A stretch of DNA of 61,736 nt from an uncultured Lewinella sp. (GTDB lineage: Bacteria; Bacteroidota; Bacteroidia; Chitinophagales; Saprospiraceae). Made by a program: the position numbers and the translations under genes. The stretch covers positions 1 through 61,736 of the forward strand of contig CALMYQ010000127.1 of assembly GCA_937873655.1 (NCBI GenBank), written 5' to 3'. Positions 1-8,231 of the stretch are shown piece by piece (position 1 is the stretch's first letter; each line of letters begins with the position of its first letter). The notes below the pieces were generated by a model. That model did no database searches and had not been told where the DNA came from. It saw nothing but the letters and a program-made list of their open reading frames with translations.

Positions 1-2
1 GG

Positions 3-125
3 GCCGTTAAAAAATTGGCCGGAATGGAGTGGCCGCACAGAATACTGTTTGAGCCCGACCTAAAAAATCAGGGCAAGGAAGGGCTGCCAGGCAATCAGAA
101 ACACCAGGCTTCAGCTAAAATCTAA
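3..125 (+). CDS. C-terminal end of an unidentified protein (truncated by window edge)
   Basis: An open frame enters from the left edge at base 3 and runs 40 codons to a TAA at 123-125. The composition (KKLAGMEWPHRILFEPD and a Gln/Lys-rich tail ending ASAKI) reads like a natural soluble C-terminus rather than a shadow frame, and no longer competing frame covers it. The family cannot be told from this fragment. It converges on the sugar kinase gene on the other strand, with only 48 bases between the two stops. The upstream sequence would decide whether it is real. Confidence 0.4.
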   Translation, partial: AVKKLAGMEWPHRILFEPDLKNQGKEGLPGNQKHQASAKI

Positions 126-173
126 AGGCGAGTTTATTCTGTGCAACGGAATGCAGGGCAATTTTAACATAAA

Positions 174-1121
174 TCAATCCAGATCCGCATAAAGAATCGA
201 CCGCTCCACTTTATCCGGCAGCGGGCCGAATACGCTCAGCTTCAATTCGGCCATATTGCGGCCGGCCCGGGCGCAGTTTTCCGGCGTATGGCCGTCCAGC
301 CAGGCAGTGATATAGCCCGACCAGAAGGCGTCGCCTGCGCCTGTCGTGTCTTTTACAGGCACCTTTCTTCCTGGTATGAAATGCATGCCGGTATCAGATG
401 AACCCACCAGGCATCCCTCTCCACCCATGGTAATGCAGGCTTCCCGGGCTCCGAGGTCGAGGAAAAAGGCGGCTGCCCGTTCCGGATCTTTCATCGGGTG
501 GTTGTAGAGCCGTTCCCAGTCCACTTCGCTGACCTTGATGAGGGCGCCTAACTGCGCAAATTCCCGGACCAACGCCTGGGCTTCGGCCTGATCCGGCCAG
601 ATCTTGGCGGCGTAATTGGCGTCGAGACTGAGCCGGCAACCCGCGGCAGCAGCTTTCCGGGCGGCGGCCATGATGGCGCCCTGAGCCGGTTGAAGGCTGA
701 TCCCGAAGCAGGTGGTATGGAAAAGGGTGAGCTGCGGCCACAGGTCGTCGGGCAATTGACTGCTGTCTATTTCCGAATCTGCCATCCGGTAGGCTTCGAA
801 GTTGGAAACGTTTTTGGAACGCGTGACGAGGATCAGGGTTGAAGGCATAGCGACCCGTCGTATCGGGCTGGTATCAACCCCGGTCCGGGCTACGGTATTC
901 ACCAGGAAATCACCCATATCATCCTGCCCGACGGTGGCTGCCAGGCGGGCGTTATTGCCCAGGCGGGCCATGTTCATGCACCAGTTGGCCGGACTGCCGC
1001 CCTGGATGCGTTTGAAACTGGAAACGGAATCGAAAGAATCAGCAAAGTCTGCACTGAGGAAATCGATCAATAGTTCTCCTGCACCGAGGACATCCACGGG
1101 CCGGTTCCGTCTGCTGGTCAT
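174..1121 (-). CDS. PfkB-family carbohydrate kinase (fructokinase-like)
   Basis: A 315-aa ribokinase/PfkB-fold sugar kinase, the usual length for the family. The N-terminus has the substrate-side motif GELLIDF and the GGSPANWCMNMARLG segment typical of PfkB signature 1. The C-terminal part has DTTGAGDAFWSGY (signature 2), containing the anion hole and the catalytic Asp. It would phosphorylate a sugar such as fructose with ATP in the cytosol; the exact sugar cannot be read from sequence. The start ATG at 1121 lies 14 codons before the GELLID strand. It is transcribed away from mraZ and is not part of the dcw operon. A link to the distant beta-glucan locus is not supported by position. Confidence 0.88.
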   Translation of the reverse strand: MTSRRNRPVDVLGAGELLIDFLSADFADSFDSVSSFKRIQGGSPANWCMNMARLGNNARLAATVGQDDMGDFLVNTVARTGVDTSPIRRVAMPSTLILVTRSKNVSNFEAYRMADSEIDSSQLPDDLWPQLTLFHTTCFGISLQPAQGAIMAAARKAAAAGCRLSLDANYAAKIWPDQAEAQALVREFAQLGALIKVSEVDWERLYNHPMKDPERAAAFFLDLGAREACITMGGEGCLVGSSDTGMHFIPGRKVPVKDTTGAGDAFWSGYITAWLDGHTPENCARAGRNMAELKLSVFGPLPDKVERSILYADLD

Positions 1122-1198
1122 GATTAGTCGCTTTGTTTGTTCCTGCTAAGGTATTAAGACAATTTCAGTTCTGGGATTTTTTCTTCTTGGAGGCGGGA

Positions 1199-1283
1199 AG
1201 GTGTGAGGGGGTGAGGGGGTGAGAGCCCGACTCCGCCGCAGGCTACGTCGGATGAAAGGTGAGGGGGTGAGGGAGTGAGGGGT
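1199..1283. repeat. GTGAGGG-type tandem repeat around a palindromic core
   Basis: Runs of GGTGAGGGG and close variants flank a core at about 1223-1258 (CCGAC ... GTCGG arms with GGCTACG inside). The same architecture, (GAGGGTGA)n - GCCCGCC..GCTACGGCGGATGA - GAGGGTGA, recurs at 12155-12236 and, inverted, at 17896-17985. It is the only thing seen between the sugar kinase start and the mraZ regulatory region. No coding potential is seen. Confidence 0.75.
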
Positions 1284-1307
1284 TTTATTCATTCTTCAAA
1301 AAGCATT

Positions 1308-1322
1308 CCCACTTTTTCCCAC
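1308..1322 (-). promoter_or_regulatory. Inverted pair of MraZ-like boxes
   Basis: On the minus strand this reads GTGGG-AAAAA-GTGGG, two boxes with a 10-bp period, the same layout as the three-box array at 1508-1532 but in opposite orientation. A further single GTGGG on the plus strand lies at 1477-1481. MraZ is known to bind direct repeats of a TGGG-type pentamer separated by 5 bp, so this may be an auxiliary operator that could loop with the main one. Function is inferred from spacing only. Confidence 0.4.
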
Positions 1323-1507
1323 CAATTTATCTGATTTCTCGAAATTTTGATACTTCAGAAAGTCGTATAATTCAAGGAATTGTAAATTTGATTTTAAAAC
1401 GTCTTTTGGTTTGTAATCAAAAAATGAACGATTTGTAACTAAAAAAGGATTATTTGGTTGTTGAACGTGTAAGTTGGTGGGAAAATTTGTCTAAAAATGA
1501 AAAAAAA

Positions 1508-1532
1508 GTGGAAAAAAGTGGTAAATTGTGGA
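1508..1532 (+). promoter_or_regulatory. MraZ operator: three direct boxes with 10-bp period
   Basis: GTGGA at 1508-1512, GTGGT at 1518-1522 and GTGGA at 1528-1532 are separated by exactly 5 A/T bases each. In other bacteria MraZ autoregulates the dcw cluster by binding three or more TGGGN-like pentamers with 5-bp spacers. The array ends 10 bp before the -7 element at 1542-1549, so it covers the -33 region, which fits repression of the dcw promoter by the product of its first gene. Confidence 0.65.
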
Positions 1533-1541
1533 AAGAACCCT

Positions 1542-1549
1542 TACTTTTG
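1542..1549 (+). promoter_or_regulatory. Bacteroidota -7 element of the dcw promoter
   Basis: TACTTTTG is a perfect match to the Bacteroidota -7 consensus TAnnTTTG. It would start transcription near 1556, giving a leader of about 14 bases before the mraZ ATG at 1570. No clear TTTG -33 box is present; the region where it should be is occupied by the MraZ boxes. This placement excludes the upstream in-frame GTG at 1528 as the mraZ start. Confidence 0.5.
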
Positions 1550-1569
1550 GGGTAATCAATCGGAGCACA

Positions 1570-2037
1570 ATGGCTCTTTCGAACTTACTGGGGGAATATG
1601 ATTGCAAGCTGGATCCGAAAGGGCGTATGCGGATGCCTTCCGGGTTGATCTCCCAATTGGGCGAAGAAGGCAAGAATGGATTTGTGCTCAACCGCGGTTT
1701 TGAAAAATGTCTGGTATTGTACCCGCGAGCCCTTTGGGACCAGATCGCGGAAGAGGTCAATCAGTTGAACCTCTACAAGCCGGAAAACAGGGAATTCGCC
1801 CGTTATTTTTTCAGGGGCGCTCAGGAGATCAGTCTGGATGCAGCGGACCGAATCCTGCTTTCCAAGCGATTGACGGATTATGCAGGGATTGACAAAGACG
1901 TCATCCTGTCGGCCTATAGCGGCCGGATTGAAATTTGGGCTAAAGAAATTTATGATACGATGTTGGATCAGGAGCCGGAAGATTTCGCCAACCTGGCCAA
2001 CAAAGTACTCGGCAAAGAAGATAAAAGGTCGGAATAA
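1570..2037 (+). CDS. mraZ: Transcriptional regulator MraZ
   Basis: A 155-aa MraZ, first gene of the dcw cluster. It opens with LGEYDCKLDPKGRMRMP, the first of two SpoVT/AbrB-like swapped-hairpin DNA-binding halves. The second half lies near residues 80-125 and includes LDAADRILLSKRL. MraZ forms a ring and represses its own operon through the boxes at 1508-1532. I start at ATG 1570 rather than GTG 1528 because the later start has GGAG six bases upstream, matches the family N-terminus, and lies downstream of the -7 element. Its stop overlaps the rsmH start (TAATG), implying translational coupling. Confidence 0.95.
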   Translation: MALSNLLGEYDCKLDPKGRMRMPSGLISQLGEEGKNGFVLNRGFEKCLVLYPRALWDQIAEEVNQLNLYKPENREFARYFFRGAQEISLDAADRILLSKRLTDYAGIDKDVILSAYSGRIEIWAKEIYDTMLDQEPEDFANLANKVLGKEDKRSE

Positions 2038-2948
2038 TGGCTTACCACGTTCCGGTTCTGGCAAAGGAGTGTATGGAACTTTTAGCTATCCGACCTGAAG
2101 GCGTATATGTTGATGTTACTTTTGGCGGCGGAGGACATTCCCGCCTGATTTTGGAGAAGCTCGGCGGCAAAGGCCGTCTGATCGCTTTTGACCAGGATGA
2201 AGACGTAAAGGCAAATGAAATTTTGGACCCCCGTTTTACCCTTGCCCAACACAATTTCAGGATTTTTAGACGCTTCCTGCGATTGGAAGGTGTGGACAAG
2301 GTAGATGGGATTCTGGCCGATCTCGGTGTTTCCAGCCATCAGCTGGATGTGCCGGAACGGGGTTTTTCCCACCGTTTTGACGAAGTGTTGGACATGCGAA
2401 TGGACCAGCGCTCCGATCGTACAGCGGCTGATCTGATCAATACCTACGACGAGTCTCAGCTCCTCGAGGTATTCAGTCGCTATGGAGAAGTGCGCAATTC
2501 GCGTTCCCTGGCCGCCAGGCTGGTAGCCGAACGTTCAAAGCGCCCCTTACGGTCAGTCAATGACCTGCTGCAGGCTATTGATCCCCTTATCCGGGGCGAC
2601 CGGCAGCGTTACCTCTCCCAAGTTTTCCAGGCCTTGCGTATCGAACTCAACGACGAAATGGGCGCCCTGCGCGATTTCCTCGAACAGTCGCTTGACTCCC
2701 TGAAACCCGGAGCAAGGATAGTGGTGATCTCCTATCACTCCCTCGAAGACCGGATGGTGAAGAATTTCTTCCGGTCCGGTTCGGTTGACGGTGAAATCAA
2801 GCAGGATTTTTTCGGGAATATCTACCGTCCTTTCGAACTCCTGACCAAAAAAGCGATTGCTCCCGGCGAAGAAGAACTTCGGCTCAACCCGAGGTCGCGC
2901 AGCGCAAAATTGCGCGCAGCAGTTCTCGCCCCCTCTCCAGCTGAGTAA
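2037..2948 (+). CDS. rsmH: 16S rRNA (cytosine-1402 N4)-methyltransferase RsmH
   Basis: A 303-aa RsmH/MraW, normal length. The SAM-binding motif DVTFGGGGHS is near residue 28, followed by DQDEDV and the family block ILADLGVSSHQLDVPERGFS. Near the C-terminus VISYHSLEDRMVK is the other strong signature. It methylates N4 of C1402 in the 30S P site. The start overlaps the mraZ stop by one base, as in many dcw clusters. No unusual feature. Confidence 0.97.
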   Translation: MAYHVPVLAKECMELLAIRPEGVYVDVTFGGGGHSRLILEKLGGKGRLIAFDQDEDVKANEILDPRFTLAQHNFRIFRRFLRLEGVDKVDGILADLGVSSHQLDVPERGFSHRFDEVLDMRMDQRSDRTAADLINTYDESQLLEVFSRYGEVRNSRSLAARLVAERSKRPLRSVNDLLQAIDPLIRGDRQRYLSQVFQALRIELNDEMGALRDFLEQSLDSLKPGARIVVISYHSLEDRMVKNFFRSGSVDGEIKQDFFGNIYRPFELLTKKAIAPGEEELRLNPRSRSAKLRAAVLAPSPAE

Positions 2949-2984
2949 TCCCGGCAAATTCCGTTTTGCCGCAAAGTATAGGTT

Positions 2985-3281
2985 ATGGCCAAGAAGAGAA
3001 AAAGTTTCAAGTTTTCCGAGTCCGTGTTGAATAACCTGGCATTCATCGCATTCCTGGGTTTTCTGGCGACCATTTATATCGCCAATACCCATTATGCCGA
3101 CCGGAATATCCGGAATATCCAGGTGCTGAATAAGGAGGTGCGCGAAATGCGCTGGCATTATATGTCGCTCCAGTCGGAAAACATGTTCAACAGCCTCCGG
3201 TCCGAAGTGGAGTCTCGCGTAAAAGACGAAGGACTCCGGCTCTCCAGAGGCAAACTCATGAAAGTGGCCATTTCCGATTAA
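2985..3281 (+). CDS. ftsL: FtsL-like divisome protein (Bacteroidota type)
   Basis: A 98-aa bitopic protein: a basic cytoplasmic tip (MAKKRKSFKFSES), one membrane segment at about residues 15-34 and a short periplasmic coiled coil (NIRNIQVLNKEVREMRWHYM). This is the topology and size of FtsL, which joins FtsB/DivIC and FtsQ to activate FtsWI. The sequence is poorly conserved, so the name rests on position between rsmH and ftsI and on topology. The 40-base gap to ftsI has no feature. Confidence 0.8.
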   Translation: MAKKRKSFKFSESVLNNLAFIAFLGFLATIYIANTHYADRNIRNIQVLNKEVREMRWHYMSLQSENMFNSLRSEVESRVKDEGLRLSRGKLMKVAISD

Positions 3282-3321
3282 CCCCATTTAACCTTAATCC
3301 TTTAACCTTCACCCTCATCCC

Positions 3322-5475
3322 ATGGAAATTAAAAACGAGGTGCTTTACAGGGTTTATTTTCTGCTCGGCCTTTTTGTGGTCCCGGCAGCCCTGACCCTCG
3401 TTTACCGTACATTTCAGATCGGTGTCATTCAGCAGGATAAATGGAAAGGGATGATCCGGGAAGCCAAGCATATCCAGGAGCGCGAGATCGAGGCCGAACG
3501 CGGCAGCATCATGGCGAACGACGGCAGTTTGCTGGCTACCTCCGTTCCGATCTTTGACCTGTTCTTTGACCCGCAGGCCCCTTCCGACGAGGACTTCAAC
3601 GAACACGTGGATTCGCTGGCTTATTGCCTGGCCACCTACGTCGATAATTCCTTTACGGTAGGCGCCATGCGCGACCACCTGATCAAACTCCGGACGGACT
3701 CCACCTACAATAAGAGCCGCAACGTTCCCATCAAACGCAAGGTGCTCTATGCCGAAAAACAACGGATTGAGGAATTCCCGCTGTTCAATCTCGGTCAGTT
3801 CAGGGGCGGTTTGATCGCCAGAAAGCGCAGTGAGCGCAGGCGGCCCTTCGGGTTGCTCGCCCGCCGCACCATCGGCTACATCCGGGAAGAAGCCAAACCC
3901 ATCGGTCTGGAAGGCAAATTTGATCAGGTGCTGGGCGGCGAACCGGGCAAGGAACTGACCATGTTCCTGGTAGACCCCAAACACGACCTTTGGAAACCGC
4001 AAAATAACCTGACCGCCATTGAGCCGCGCAACGGCGATGACGTGGTCACTACCATTGACATCAATATCCAGGATATCGCTGAAGACGCGCTGCTGCGGGC
4101 CATGGAACGCCACGATGCAGAGTGGGGAACGGTCGTTGTCATGGAAGTGAACACCGGCGCCATCAAGGCCATCGCCAATATCGGCCGGGAATCGGACGGT
4201 TGGTACGAGTCCTACAATTACGCGATCGGAAACGCCACCGAACCCGGGTCGACCTTCAAACTGGCCTCCATGATGGCCATGCTGGAGGACGGGTACATCA
4301 GCCTGGAAGATTCCGTTGACATCGAACACGGTAAGACGACTTTTTATGACGAGGAGCTCGAGGATTCATCTCCCCTGAGCGCAACTATGGATACCATTTC
4401 CGTCCGGCAGGCCTTTGAAATGTCCTCCAACGTGGGGATGGCCAAGCTGGTCAACGAACACTATGGCAATAAAGGACTGGAATCGGCAGCGCATTTCATT
4501 GACCGGCTCCGCGAATTCAACCTGAATTTGCCCACCGGCATCGAGTTGGATGGCGAGGCCAGTCCTTTTATCAAAGATCCGAATGACAAGGACAGCCAAT
4601 GGAGCGGTACGACCCTGCCCTGGATGGCCATCGGCTATGAATTGCAGATCACGCCGCTGCAAATGCTGACCTTGTACAACGCGGTAGCCAACAACGGGCG
4701 GGAAATGAAACCCTACCTCGTTTCCAGCATACAACGCTACGGCGAGACGGTGCGGACCTTCCCGCCGACCGTGATCAAACGCAGGATCGCCTCAAAGGAG
4801 ACGATCAGACAGGTCAAATCCCTGCTCGAAGGCGTAGTGGAGCGGGGTACGGCTTACAAACTGAAATCCGACCAGTACAATTTTGCCGGTAAAACGGGTA
4901 CCGCCCAGATCAATTACCGCCGAGGCATCCGTGGCAATCTCGTAGGCGGCTATCAAGCCTCCTTCGCGGGCTATTTCCCGGCTGAAAACCCGGTGTACTC
5001 CTGTGTCGTGGTCATCAACAAGCCGCGTCAGGGCGGTTATTACGGCGGCGATGTAGCGGGCCCCGTGTTCAGGGAAATCGCCGACCAGTGCTTCGACGCG
5101 CTCATGGAACTGCATCCGGCGATCAACGTAGGAAAGAAACCGCCTATGGCCGGCTGGCGGCTGCCGAACGGCTCCATCGGGTTGAAATCAGATTTCTTTA
5201 CCATTATGAAGGACCTGCGGATTCCCTTTTCCGGAAACCCGGGCACCGAAATGGCGGTTCTGCAGGTTGCGGCCGATACCTTATCCGTTCAGCCGCGCAG
5301 CGTTCAGGCCAACCTGATGCCCAATGTAGTCGGTATGGGGCTGCGCGACGCCCTCTACCTGTGCGAGAACAGCGGCATAACCGTGAAGGTGAACGGATTC
5401 GGGAAAGTGATCCGCCAGTCGCTGCTGCCGGGCACCCGGGCCAATGGTCAAACCGTCTGGCTTCAACTCGAATGA
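3322..5475 (+). CDS. ftsI: Penicillin-binding protein FtsI (PBP3) with C-terminal PASTA domain
   Basis: A 717-aa septal peptidoglycan transpeptidase. One membrane anchor lies at about residues 9-28, then the PBP dimerisation domain, then the transpeptidase with the catalytic triad motifs STFK (Ser310/Lys313), SSN (368-370) and KTG (524-526). A single PASTA-like domain forms the C-terminus (about 660-717, starting MPNVVGMGLRDALYL). It crosslinks septal peptidoglycan together with FtsW. The PASTA extension is absent from enterobacterial FtsI but common in Bacteroidota. The stop is 3 bases before the murE ATG. Confidence 0.96.
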   Translation: MEIKNEVLYRVYFLLGLFVVPAALTLVYRTFQIGVIQQDKWKGMIREAKHIQEREIEAERGSIMANDGSLLATSVPIFDLFFDPQAPSDEDFNEHVDSLAYCLATYVDNSFTVGAMRDHLIKLRTDSTYNKSRNVPIKRKVLYAEKQRIEEFPLFNLGQFRGGLIARKRSERRRPFGLLARRTIGYIREEAKPIGLEGKFDQVLGGEPGKELTMFLVDPKHDLWKPQNNLTAIEPRNGDDVVTTIDINIQDIAEDALLRAMERHDAEWGTVVVMEVNTGAIKAIANIGRESDGWYESYNYAIGNATEPGSTFKLASMMAMLEDGYISLEDSVDIEHGKTTFYDEELEDSSPLSATMDTISVRQAFEMSSNVGMAKLVNEHYGNKGLESAAHFIDRLREFNLNLPTGIELDGEASPFIKDPNDKDSQWSGTTLPWMAIGYELQITPLQMLTLYNAVANNGREMKPYLVSSIQRYGETVRTFPPTVIKRRIASKETIRQVKSLLEGVVERGTAYKLKSDQYNFAGKTGTAQINYRRGIRGNLVGGYQASFAGYFPAENPVYSCVVVINKPRQGGYYGGDVAGPVFREIADQCFDALMELHPAINVGKKPPMAGWRLPNGSIGLKSDFFTIMKDLRIPFSGNPGTEMAVLQVAADTLSVQPRSVQANLMPNVVGMGLRDALYLCENSGITVKVNGFGKVIRQSLLPGTRANGQTVWLQLE

Positions 5476-5478
5476 CGG

Positions 5479-6939
5479 ATGGAAGGCAGAAAATTGAACG
5501 AGATCATCGATAAACTGCCGGTCAAAGGATCGGCGGGAAACCTTGAAATACAGATCGGTCAGATCGATTTTGACTCCAGGAAAGCCGGACCCGGGAGCCT
5601 GTTCGTCGCTGTAAAAGGCACGCAGGTTGACGGACATGATTATATCGGCAAGGCCCTGGAGAACGGCGCCGCCGCCATTCTTGCGGAAATGCCTCCTCCT
5701 GCGGATTTAGCCGGTAAGACCTGGATTCAGGTCGCCGATTCGGCTGCCGCACTGGGCATGGTCGCCACGGCTTTTTACGGCGATCCGTCCTATCGGATCA
5801 GGCTGGTGGGCGTTACGGGCACCAACGGTAAGACCACCGTAGCCACCCTGTTGCACCGGCTTTTTTCCGCGCTGGGGTATCGATCGGGGTTGCTCAGTAC
5901 GGTCGAAAACCGGATCGGCGACCAGGTTCTGCCGACTTCGCATACCACACCCGACGCTGTTTCGCTGAATGCCTTGCTGGCGCGGATGGCGGATGAAGGT
6001 TGCGATTACGCCTTCATGGAGGTCAGCTCGCACGCCATCCATCAGAAAAGAGTGAAAGGGCTAGAGTTCACCGGCGGCATTTTTACGAATCTGACCCACG
6101 ATCACCTGGACTACCACGGCACATTCAAAGCGTACCTGGAAGCGAAAAAGCAGTTCTTTGACGACCTGCCGGCCTCAGCCTTCGCGCTGGTGAATGCCGA
6201 TGATAAGCACGGTGACGTCATGGTGCAGAACACCAGGGCAAGGATACAGCGGTACAGTTTGCGCAGGCTGAGCGATTTCAAAGCCAAAGTGCTGAGCAAT
6301 GCGCTGACGGGCCTCCACCTGCGGATCGGCGACCAGGAAGTCTTCACCAGGTTGATCGGCGAATTCAACGCCTACAACCTCCTGGCGGTGTACGGTTCGG
6401 CCTGCCTGCTGGACCAGGACCCGACGGAGACCCTGATGGCGCTGAGCCAATTGACCGCTGCGGAAGGCCGGTTCGATTACGTGACGGATCCGGGCAGGCA
6501 GATTACGGCAATCGTCGATTATGCCCACACCCCGGATGCCCTTGAAAAGGTGCTGGAAACCATCCGGCAGGTCAAGGAGCCCCGCTCAAAGGTGATCACG
6601 GTGGTGGGTTGCGGCGGCGACCGGGATAAGGCAAAACGGCCCAAAATGGCGGCTGCCGCCTGCCGGTTGAGCGACCGGGCGGTGCTCACATCCGATAATC
6701 CGCGCACCGAAGACCCGGAAGCCATCCTGCGGGATATGGAGAAAGGGATCCCGGCACAGGCGCAAAAGACCACCCTCGTTATTGCCGACCGGAAAATGGC
6801 CATCCGGACCGCCGTCCAACTGGCCGCACCCGGCGATGTGATCCTCGTGGCAGGCAAGGGCCACGAAAAATACCAGGAAATCAAAGGGGTAAAATATCCC
6901 TTCGACGATAAGGAAGTGCTTAAAGAAGCCCTTTCCTGA
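5479..6939 (+). CDS. murE: UDP-MurNAc-tripeptide synthetase MurE, meso-DAP type
   Basis: A 486-aa Mur ligase. The ATP loop GVTGTNGKTT is at residues 111-120 and the central-domain HDHLDYHG block follows near 208. The motif DNPR at 406-409 is the known determinant for adding meso-diaminopimelate rather than lysine, so this cell should have DAP-type peptidoglycan. The start ATG follows the ftsI stop by three bases. murF, normally next in proteobacterial clusters, is absent here. Confidence 0.96.
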   Translation: MEGRKLNEIIDKLPVKGSAGNLEIQIGQIDFDSRKAGPGSLFVAVKGTQVDGHDYIGKALENGAAAILAEMPPPADLAGKTWIQVADSAAALGMVATAFYGDPSYRIRLVGVTGTNGKTTVATLLHRLFSALGYRSGLLSTVENRIGDQVLPTSHTTPDAVSLNALLARMADEGCDYAFMEVSSHAIHQKRVKGLEFTGGIFTNLTHDHLDYHGTFKAYLEAKKQFFDDLPASAFALVNADDKHGDVMVQNTRARIQRYSLRRLSDFKAKVLSNALTGLHLRIGDQEVFTRLIGEFNAYNLLAVYGSACLLDQDPTETLMALSQLTAAEGRFDYVTDPGRQITAIVDYAHTPDALEKVLETIRQVKEPRSKVITVVGCGGDRDKAKRPKMAAAACRLSDRAVLTSDNPRTEDPEAILRDMEKGIPAQAQKTTLVIADRKMAIRTAVQLAAPGDVILVAGKGHEKYQEIKGVKYPFDDKEVLKEALS

Positions 6940-6956
6940 ATAAAAAGGAGAAAACC

Positions 6957-8225
6957 ATGCTGATAGAGATCATTGAATGGCTCAAGAGTATTTTTGGCGA
7001 ATTTGGCGGCTCGGGGTTGATCAACTATGTCACCTTCCGGGCCGGGGTCGCCACTATCTTGTCACTGATCATTTCTTTGGTCTTCGGCGGGCGTATTATC
7101 CGGTTTTTGAAAAAACTGCAGGTCGGCGAAACGGTTCGCGACCTTGGTCTGGAAGGGCAGAAACAGAAAGACGGCACACCCACCATGGGCGGCATCATCA
7201 TTATCATGGCGATCCTCATCCCGTGCTGGCTGATGACCAAGCTGGATAACGTCTATATCATCCTGATGATCGTATCCACCGTCTGGATGGGCATCATCGG
7301 TTTTATCGACGATTATATCAAGGTCTTTCTGAAGAACAAAAAGGGCCTCCGCGGCCGGTTCAAGATCATGGGCCAGGTCGGACTAGGGCTGATCATCGGC
7401 GTCACCATGCTGGTCAATGACCAGGTTGTGGTCAGGATGGATGCCAAGGAGGCTACCCGACTTCACATCACCGAACAGATCAAGGGTGACAGCATCTTCA
7501 TCGAAGAGAACCGCGGCTACCCGGAATTGCGGGCGGATTACAAGACCAGCCTGACCAACGTGCCGTTCCTCAAGGGCAACCGCCTGGATTATTCCAGCCT
7601 GGTGCCGGCCCCGACAAGGAAAAAGGCGCAGGACTGGGTTTGGATCCTGTTTGTGCCGATCGTGATCCTGATCGTTACTTCGGTCTCGAATGCGGCCAAC
7701 CTGACGGATGGGATCGACGGGCTTGCAACGGGGGTTTCGGGCATCATCGGGGTCACGCTGGGCATATTTGCCTATGTATCCAGTAATGCCATCATCTCCA
7801 GTTACCTGGGAATTTTGCACTTGCCGGGGACGGAGGAGCTGGTGATTTTTGCGGCCTGCTTCACCGGAGCGTGCCTTGGGTTCCTCTGGCACAACTCATT
7901 TCCGGCGTCGGTCTTCATGGGCGACACGGGGAGTCTGACGCTGGGGGGCATCATAGCCGCCATGGCCATCCTGCTGCGAAAGGAGTTGCTGGTGCCCATT
8001 TTCTGCGGCGTGTTCCTGGTGGAAAACCTGTCCGTAGTGATCCAGGTGGCGTATTTCAAGTACACCAAGCGGAAATACGGCGAAGGCAGGCGGATCTTCC
8101 GGATGTCGCCGCTGCACCACCACTACCAGAAGGGCGGCATGCACGAATCCAAGATCGTGACCCGCTTCCTGATCATCAGCGTTTTACTGGCCGTTTTTGC
8201 CATTTTGACCCTTAAAATACGCTAA
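6957..8225 (+). CDS. mraY: Phospho-MurNAc-pentapeptide transferase MraY
   Basis: A 422-aa polytopic membrane enzyme making lipid I from UDP-MurNAc-pentapeptide and undecaprenyl phosphate. Signatures: DGTPTMGG near residue 72, FIDDYIK near 116, NAANLTDGIDGLATG near 246, and the C-terminal HHHYQKGG. It is about 60 residues longer than E. coli MraY. The extra length is a polar insert at about residues 160-225, between membrane segments, which is usual in Bacteroidota. AAGGAG at 6945-6950 is one of the few clear ribosome binding sites in the window. Confidence 0.97.
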   Translation: MLIEIIEWLKSIFGEFGGSGLINYVTFRAGVATILSLIISLVFGGRIIRFLKKLQVGETVRDLGLEGQKQKDGTPTMGGIIIIMAILIPCWLMTKLDNVYIILMIVSTVWMGIIGFIDDYIKVFLKNKKGLRGRFKIMGQVGLGLIIGVTMLVNDQVVVRMDAKEATRLHITEQIKGDSIFIEENRGYPELRADYKTSLTNVPFLKGNRLDYSSLVPAPTRKKAQDWVWILFVPIVILIVTSVSNAANLTDGIDGLATGVSGIIGVTLGIFAYVSSNAIISSYLGILHLPGTEELVIFAACFTGACLGFLWHNSFPASVFMGDTGSLTLGGIIAAMAILLRKELLVPIFCGVFLVENLSVVIQVAYFKYTKRKYGEGRRIFRMSPLHHHYQKGGMHESKIVTRFLIISVLLAVFAILTLKIR

Positions 8226-8231
8226 CCGGAA

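Noticed and set aside
1528..1569. GTG start of MraZ at 1528
   Set aside because: The codon is part of the third MraZ box and lies upstream of the -7 element; ATG 1570 has a GGAG site and fits the family.
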